From: JADKFD01 sp050250665
GTDB lineage: Bacteria > Pseudomonadota > Gammaproteobacteria > Xanthomonadales > SZUA-5
Reading direction: 5' to 3'
DNA length: 25,956 bases
Assembly (NCBI GenBank): GCA_050250665.1
Contig: JBFWOF010000069.1
Location: 1 to 25,956 of the forward strand
The translations under genes and the position numbers were made by a program. The notes beneath the pieces are model-generated. The model was not told where the DNA came from and did no database searches. It worked only from the letters and a program-made list of their open reading frames with translations. This document shows, one piece after another, positions 21,125 to 25,956 of the stretch. The number at the start of each line of letters is the position of its first letter. The first letter of the stretch is position 1.

Positions 21125-23293
21125 GTGAGTACCGAAGCGCCCTCTGCCCCGCTTCCTGCTGCCTCTGCGCAGCAGGATTTGCTACCGCATTTCATGTTGG
21201 AACTGCGGCAGCTGTTGCAAACCTATCTGACGGCTGAGCAGGTACGGCAGGTCGAGAAGGCCTTCGCCATCGGCGAACACGCCCATCGCGGCCAGAATCG
21301 CAAGAGCGGCGAGCCCTACATCACCCATCCGGTGGCGGTGGCGCGCATTCTTGCCGAGATGCATCTGGATGCCGAGACCTTGATGGCCGGCATCCTGCAC
21401 GACACCATCGAGGACACCAAGGTCACCAAGGACTCGCTGGTGGCGGAGTTCGGTGAAACCGTGGCTGATCTGGTCGATGGCGTCACCAAACTCGACAAGG
21501 TGCAGTTTGCCTCGCGTGAAGCGGCCACCGCGGAAAGTTTCCGCAAGATGCTGCTGGCGATGGCCCGCGATCTCAGGGTCATCCTGATCAAGCTGGCCGA
21601 TCGTTTGCACAATATGCGCACGCTGGATTCGATGAGCGACGAGGGTCGCCGTCGCGTAGCCCGCGAGACGCTCGATGTGTACGCGCCGATCGCGCAACGC
21701 CTGGGCATGAACAAGCTCAAGAGCGAGTTGCAGGAGCTGGGATTCAAGTCTCTGTACCCGCGCCGTCATGCGGTGATAGCGGCGCGCATCAAGGCCATGA
21801 TCGGCAATCGCCGGGAAATCATGAGCAAGATCGAATCCGCCCTGGCGCAGCGTCTCAAGGAAGACGGCATGCCGGCGCGCATCGTCAGCCGGATCAAGTC
21901 GCCGTACAGCATCTATCGCAAGATGCGCGGCGACCACAAGAGTTTCGCCGAGGTCGTCGACGTCTACGGCGTCCGCGTGATCGTGGCCAGCGTGTCGCAG
22001 TGCTATCAGGTGCTGGGCACGGCACATGGCTTGTACAAGCCGCTGGAAAATCGCTTCAAGGACTACATCGCCATCCCCAAGGCCAACGGCTACCAGTCCC
22101 TGCATACGGTGCTGTTCGGGCCGGGCGGTGCGCCGATCGAGATCCAGATCCGCACCGAGGACATGGACATCGTCGCCGAGCGCGGTGTGGCTGCGCACTG
22201 GATCTACAAATCCGATTCGAGCCCGGCCAACAATGCCCAGATGCGCGCCCGCGAGTGGCTGCAGGGGCTGGTCGATACCCAGCGGCAGGCGGGAAGTTCG
22301 ATCGAATTCCTCGAGAACGTCAAGGTCGACCTGTTTCCCGATGAGGTCTACCTGTTCACGCCCAAGGGCAAGATCCTGGCGCTGCCGCGCAATGCCTGTG
22401 CCATCGACTTTGCCTATGCGGTACACACCAATGTCGGCGACCACGCGGTTGCTGCGCGTATCGACAGGCAGTTGCGACCGCTGCGCACGCGCCTGCTGAG
22501 CGGTCAGACGGTCGAGATCGTCACCGCCGCCAGCGCCGCACCGCAACCGCAGTGGCTGGAGTTTGTGGTCACCAGCAAGGCCCGCACCTCGATCCGGCAT
22601 TATCTGAAACAGTTGCAGCATGAGGACGCGGTGTCGCTGGGGCATCGCATGCTCGGTCGGGCGCTGGCCGATCTGGGCGGCAATCTGGACGCCGTTCCGG
22701 ATGAGGTGCTGCATGCTTATCTGGAAGAGAACCGCATGCGCCGGCTGGAGGAGTTGCTGGCCGACATTGCCTTGGGCGCGCGCATGCCGGCGCTGGTGGC
22801 GCGGCAGCTCTGGCGTGGCGACGCGCTTCCGGGCGAGTTGCAACGCGACGATGTGGTTCGTATCTCCGGCAGTGAACGCGGAGTGCTGACCTTTGGCCAG
22901 TGCTGCATGCCGATTCCGGGCGATCCGATCATCGGTTTCCTCAGCGCCGGCAAGGGTCTGGTGGTGCACCAGACCACCTGTCCCAACGTCGTCGAAATGC
23001 GCAAGCAGCCCGAACGCGTGGTCCGGGTGGACTGGGAACCCGAGGTCAGCGGCGACTACCGCGTGCAGCTGCGCATCGATGTCGCCAACCGCCCTGGCGT
23101 GCTGGCCACGGTGGCCGCCGCGATCGCCGACGCCAATTCCAACATCGAGAACGTGGAATACTTGGATCGGGACGCCCACAGCGCATCGCTGCTGTTCACC
23201 ATCGAAGTGCGGCACCGCGAGCATCTGGCCGAAGTGATGAAGCGCGTGCGCCGTGCCGATGTGGTGCTGGTGGTCCACCGACAACAGATCTGA
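21125..23293 (+). CDS. spoT: Bifunctional (p)ppGpp synthetase/hydrolase SpoT
   Basis: A 722-residue stringent-response enzyme that makes and degrades (p)ppGpp. The hydrolase HD domain is intact (H68, H92-D93, E96-D97 in HDTIED, D159). The synthetase has RIKSPYSIYRKM, DVYGVRVIV, the RFKD motif (310-313) that marks bifunctional enzymes rather than RelA, and EIQIRT. A TGS domain (VYLFTPKGKILALP) and a C-terminal ACT domain (RIDVANRPGVLATVAAAI, ending HRQQI) follow, so the protein is full length. I chose GTG at 21125, with a GCGGGG stretch upstream; the in-frame TTG at 21116 is an alternative that adds three residues. The gene lies between rpoZ and ridA in one operon. Confidence 0.96.
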   Translation: MSTEAPSAPLPAASAQQDLLPHFMLELRQLLQTYLTAEQVRQVEKAFAIGEHAHRGQNRKSGEPYITHPVAVARILAEMHLDAETLMAGILHDTIEDTKVTKDSLVAEFGETVADLVDGVTKLDKVQFASREAATAESFRKMLLAMARDLRVILIKLADRLHNMRTLDSMSDEGRRRVARETLDVYAPIAQRLGMNKLKSELQELGFKSLYPRRHAVIAARIKAMIGNRREIMSKIESALAQRLKEDGMPARIVSRIKSPYSIYRKMRGDHKSFAEVVDVYGVRVIVASVSQCYQVLGTAHGLYKPLENRFKDYIAIPKANGYQSLHTVLFGPGGAPIEIQIRTEDMDIVAERGVAAHWIYKSDSSPANNAQMRAREWLQGLVDTQRQAGSSIEFLENVKVDLFPDEVYLFTPKGKILALPRNACAIDFAYAVHTNVGDHAVAARIDRQLRPLRTRLLSGQTVEIVTAASAAPQPQWLEFVVTSKARTSIRHYLKQLQHEDAVSLGHRMLGRALADLGGNLDAVPDEVLHAYLEENRMRRLEELLADIALGARMPALVARQLWRGDALPGELQRDDVVRISGSERGVLTFGQCCMPIPGDPIIGFLSAGKGLVVHQTTCPNVVEMRKQPERVVRVDWEPEVSGDYRVQLRIDVANRPGVLATVAAAIADANSNIENVEYLDRDAHSASLLFTIEVRHREHLAEVMKRVRRADVVLVVHRQQI

Positions 23294-23309
23294 CCGAGGA
23301 CCTGGTCTC

Positions 23310-23696
23310 ATGAGACAACGCAGCATCATCCGCACTGACCTGGCACCGCAAGCCATTGGCACCTACTCCCAGGCCGTTCGCGTGGGCCCGATGGTCTATC
23401 TGTCCGGCCAGATTCCGCTCGATCCGGCGACCATGCAGATGGACAACGCCGATATCGAAACCGAAGTGCATCGGGTTTTCCGCAACCTGCGCGCAGTGGC
23501 CGAAGCGGCCGGTGGCGGGCTCAAGGACGTGGTCAAGTTGAATGTGTTCCTGACCGACATGAGCTGTTTTCCGGTGATCAACGAAATCATGGGCAAGTAC
23601 TTCGAGGAGCCTTACCCGGCGCGCGCCGCCATTGGTGTGCGCGAGTTGCCGCGCGGAGCACGCGTCGAAATGGACGCCATCCTCGAGCTGTCCTGA
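23310..23696 (+). CDS. ridA: RidA family reactive-intermediate (2-iminobutanoate) deaminase
   Basis: A 128-residue trimeric cytosolic protein of the RidA/YjgF/UK114 family, which hydrolyses reactive enamines and imines formed by PLP enzymes to keto acids and ammonia. Family features are PQAIGTYSQAVRVG, YLSGQIPLDP, VVKLNVFLTDM, the essential arginine in YPARAAIGV (R105, same number as in the E. coli protein) and VEMDAI (E120). The ATG at 23310 follows GAGGA by 9 bases and lies 16 bases after the spoT stop. It takes the place that trmH holds in the E. coli rpoZ-spoT-trmH-recG cluster. The recG start codon follows its stop directly. Confidence 0.95.
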   Translation: MRQRSIIRTDLAPQAIGTYSQAVRVGPMVYLSGQIPLDPATMQMDNADIETEVHRVFRNLRAVAEAAGGGLKDVVKLNVFLTDMSCFPVINEIMGKYFEEPYPARAAIGVRELPRGARVEMDAILELS

Positions 23697-25808
23697 GTGG
23701 CGGCGCCCGCCAGCGCCAGCCCGCAAGTTCCCGAAGATGCCTTTGCGCTGCGCGCGGCCCAGCCGCTGTCGGTGCTGGGGAGTCTGGGCAAGTCCCTGAT
23801 TGCCGATCTGCAGAGCGCCGGATTTCTGACCCTCGGCGATCTCTGGTTCCATTTTCCCCTGCGTTTCGAGGACCGCACCGAGGTCCACGCCATCGGCACC
23901 CTGCGGCCGGGAATGGCGGCACAGTTCAGCGGTACGGTCGAGCACGCCGAAATCAGCTTCCGCCGTCGCCGCATGCTGCTGGTGGCGCTTGCCGACGGTA
24001 CTGGCCGGATCGTGCTGCGCTTCTTCCATTTCAAGCAGGCTCAGGCCGAACAGATGAAGACCGGCACCCGGCTGCTGGTCTATGGAGAGCCCCGCGCCGG
24101 CAACTATTCGCTGGAAGTGGTGCATCCGAAGTACCGGATACTCGGCGCCGACGAGACCATCGCCGTCGAGGGCGCCATGCGCCCGGTGTATCCCAAGGCG
24201 GAGGGCATCGGTCATGTGCGCCTGCAACGAGCCATCGAGCGCGCACTGGAACTGCTGCCCGAAGGCGCTGATGGCCCTCTCGCCAGCCTCTTGCCCGGTC
24301 ACTGGCCGCAGTTGAGCGAGGCCGTGCGCAAACTGCACAAGCCACGCGATCGCGCGGAAGTCGAAGCCATTGCCAGCGGCCCGCATCCGGCGCGCCAACG
24401 CCTCGCTTTCGAAGAATTGCTGGCGCACCACCTCAGCATGCGTCTGGTGCGCGCCCGCGTACGCAGCGAGCGCTCGCCGGTGCTGCGCACTTCCGGTCGC
24501 TTGCGACAGCGACTGCTGGCCGATCTGCCCTTTGCCCTGACCGCAGCCCAGCAGCGGGTGCTGGCCGAAATCGACGCCGATCTCGCCCGCAGCGCGCCCA
24601 TGTTACGGCTGTTGCAGGGCGATGTCGGCTCCGGCAAGACCATCGTCTCGGCGCTGGCGGCGCTGGCGGCCATCGAGAGTGGCATGCAGGCCGCGGTCAT
24701 GGCGCCCACCGAGCTGCTCGCCGAACAGCACCGCCGCAGCTTCGAGCGCTGGTTTGCGCCGCTCGGGCTGTCCGGCGTCTGGCTCAGCTCACGGGTCAAG
24801 GGCAAGGCTCGCGAGGCCGCGCTGACGGCCATCGCCGAAGGTGCGCCCTGGGCGGTGGGTACCCATGCGCTGATGCAGGATTCGGTGCGGTTTCAGGCGC
24901 TGGGGCTGGCGATCATCGACGAGCAGCATCGCTTCGGCGTCGATCAGCGCCTGGCGCTGGCACAGAAAGGACGGGTCGGCGAGTTGCGCCCGCATCAGCT
25001 GGTGATGACGGCGACACCGATACCGCGGACGCTGGCGATGACCCAGTTTGCCGATCTGGATGTCTCGGTGATCGACCAGATGCCGCCCGGGCGCAAACCG
25101 ATCCAGACCGTGGCGGTCAATCGCTTGCGGCGCGATGAAGTGACCCAGCGCATCGCCGATGCCTGCGCCGCCGGACGCCAGGCTTACTGGGTGTGCACGT
25201 TGATCGAGGAGTCTGACGAGGTCGAGGCGGAAGCAGCGGAAAAGACCGCCGCCGACCTGACCGCGGCGCTACCGCATCTGCGAGTGGGACTGGTCCATGG
25301 TCGGCTCAAGGCCGGCGATCGCGCCGCCGTGATGCAGGCCTTTGCGGCTGGGGACATCGACCTGCTGGTGGCGACGACCGTGATCGAGGTCGGCGTCGAT
25401 GTGCCCAAGGCCAGTCTGATGATCATCGAGAATCCGGAGCGGCTGGGCCTGGCGCAACTGCACCAGCTGCGGGGGCGGGTGGGGCGCGGCTCATTGGAGT
25501 CGAGTTGCGTGTTGCTCTACCAGCCACCCCTGTCGGAGACCGCCCGGCAACGACTGGCGGTGTTGCGCGACAGTACCGATGGCTTCGTCATTGCCGAGCG
25601 CGATCTGGAACTGCGTGGTCCGGGAGAAGTCCTGGGTACGCGGCAGACCGGTGAGGCGCTGTTCAAGGTGGCTGATCTGCAACGGGATGCCGGCTTGCTC
25701 GACAGCGCGCGTCAGCTCGCCGATACCTTGCTCGGCCGCGATGTGGCGGCCGCCGAACAACTGGTGCGGCGCTGGGTGGGCGCAGCCGCACGCTATGCCA
25801 AGGCCTGA
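23697..25808 (+). CDS. recG: ATP-dependent DNA helicase RecG
   Basis: A 703-residue branched-DNA helicase that remodels stalled forks and Holliday junctions. The N-terminal wedge/OB region (for example DLWFHFPLRFEDRTEVH and GTGRIVLRFFHFKQAQAEQMK, the latter one continuous block) precedes a RecA-like motor with Walker A GDVGSGKT (308-315), motif Ia MAPTELLAEQH, the RecG-type DEQH box IIDEQHRFGV (D408-H411), motif III TATPIPRTLAMT and motif VI QLRGRVGRG. The family end, with RDLELRGPGEVLGTRQTG, is complete. The start is GTG, immediately after the ridA TGA with no intervening base, implying translational coupling. Length is normal. A very G-rich tract begins at the stop codon. Confidence 0.96.
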   Translation: MAAPASASPQVPEDAFALRAAQPLSVLGSLGKSLIADLQSAGFLTLGDLWFHFPLRFEDRTEVHAIGTLRPGMAAQFSGTVEHAEISFRRRRMLLVALADGTGRIVLRFFHFKQAQAEQMKTGTRLLVYGEPRAGNYSLEVVHPKYRILGADETIAVEGAMRPVYPKAEGIGHVRLQRAIERALELLPEGADGPLASLLPGHWPQLSEAVRKLHKPRDRAEVEAIASGPHPARQRLAFEELLAHHLSMRLVRARVRSERSPVLRTSGRLRQRLLADLPFALTAAQQRVLAEIDADLARSAPMLRLLQGDVGSGKTIVSALAALAAIESGMQAAVMAPTELLAEQHRRSFERWFAPLGLSGVWLSSRVKGKAREAALTAIAEGAPWAVGTHALMQDSVRFQALGLAIIDEQHRFGVDQRLALAQKGRVGELRPHQLVMTATPIPRTLAMTQFADLDVSVIDQMPPGRKPIQTVAVNRLRRDEVTQRIADACAAGRQAYWVCTLIEESDEVEAEAAEKTAADLTAALPHLRVGLVHGRLKAGDRAAVMQAFAAGDIDLLVATTVIEVGVDVPKASLMIIENPERLGLAQLHQLRGRVGRGSLESSCVLLYQPPLSETARQRLAVLRDSTDGFVIAERDLELRGPGEVLGTRQTGEALFKVADLQRDAGLLDSARQLADTLLGRDVAAAEQLVRRWVGAAARYAKA

Positions 25809-25841
25809 GGGGCGGGGGAAGGGCGGGGCAGGGGGCAGGGG
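25809..25841 (+). repeat. G-quadruplex-like tract after the recG stop
   Basis: Directly after the TGA the plus strand has six G-runs of 3-5 bases separated by loops of only 1-2 bases (GGGG-C-GGGGG-AA-GGG-C-GGGG-CA-GGGGG-CA-GGGG). This fits the standard four-run quadruplex pattern several times over. A complementary GTCCCTTGCCCCTTG lies at about 25874-25888, so an alternative G/C hairpin (GGGGCAGGGGAC with GTCCCTTGCCCC) could form and might act at the end of the operon. No T-run follows. Confidence 0.65.
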
Positions 25842-25956
25842 ACCAACTGTGCCGCATGACCTCAGCGTACCTCGTCCCTTGCCCCTTGTTGTGCAACTTC
25901 AATGTCATGATTCGCGGCATTCCGGGTGAGAGGTCAGTGCTGATGGAACTCTGGTG
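25842..25956. other. Right-edge sequence without assignable gene
   Basis: After the G-rich tract the remaining bases hold no recognisable gene. A possible new start (GTG or ATG near 25937-25944, CAGTGCTGATGGAACTC) reaches the window edge after a few codons, too little to judge. Confidence 0.4.

Noticed and set aside
21182..23362. A 726-codon open frame on the minus strand, antisense to spoT
   Set aside because: It mirrors the codon pattern of spoT in GC-rich DNA. The translation is rich in His/Gln/Arg without any domain, and spoT itself is complete with all motifs.

Overview
The window is GC-rich chromosomal DNA from a gammaproteobacterium. Gene content and protein style (rpoZ-spoT-ridA-recG, a hemD-hemX-hemY set, an M17 peptidase, MidA, many VanZ/HemY-type membrane proteins) point towards the Lysobacterales/Xanthomonadales. 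That placement is inference from gene order and protein resemblance, since no rRNA or other taxonomic marker is present. I see no CRISPR array, tRNA, rRNA, phage gene or intact insertion sequence.

Left half (about 0.5-14 kb) is a long run of minus-strand genes. Reading in the direction of transcription, dnaE (DNA polymerase III alpha) is followed after 3 bases by hemD, then hemX and hemY (haem synthesis and its membrane partners), then a MidA-type methyltransferase. After a 618-base repeat-filled gap come a VanZ-like membrane protein, a leucyl aminopeptidase, two unrecognised envelope proteins and a two-CBS-domain protein that ends in a factor-independent terminator. A 164-base foldback element resembling a MITE sits between hemD and hemX.

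The middle (14.4-18.2 kb) holds a plus-strand trimeric autotransporter adhesin (YadA type) with a strikingly regular nested repeat, two terminator hairpins and a short tandem repeat. Beyond these is a divergent pair: a PLP-dependent methionine gamma-lyase/cystathionine-type enzyme and an Lrp/AsnC regulator.

The right part (18.2-25.9 kb) has a minus-strand pair (exported dienelactone-hydrolase-like protein, then a DODA-type extradiol dioxygenase) and an unrecognised 192-residue plus-strand protein. The plus-strand operon rpoZ-spoT-ridA-recG follows, with a visible sigma70-like promoter and a very G-rich tract immediately after the recG stop.

Most genes are housekeeping. The more unusual content is in the non-coding DNA: the hemD-hemX foldback element, purine tracts placed directly after stop codons (two of them part of a composite element with a hairpin), two different inverted repeats in the midA-vanZ gap, and the G-quadruplex-like tract after recG.
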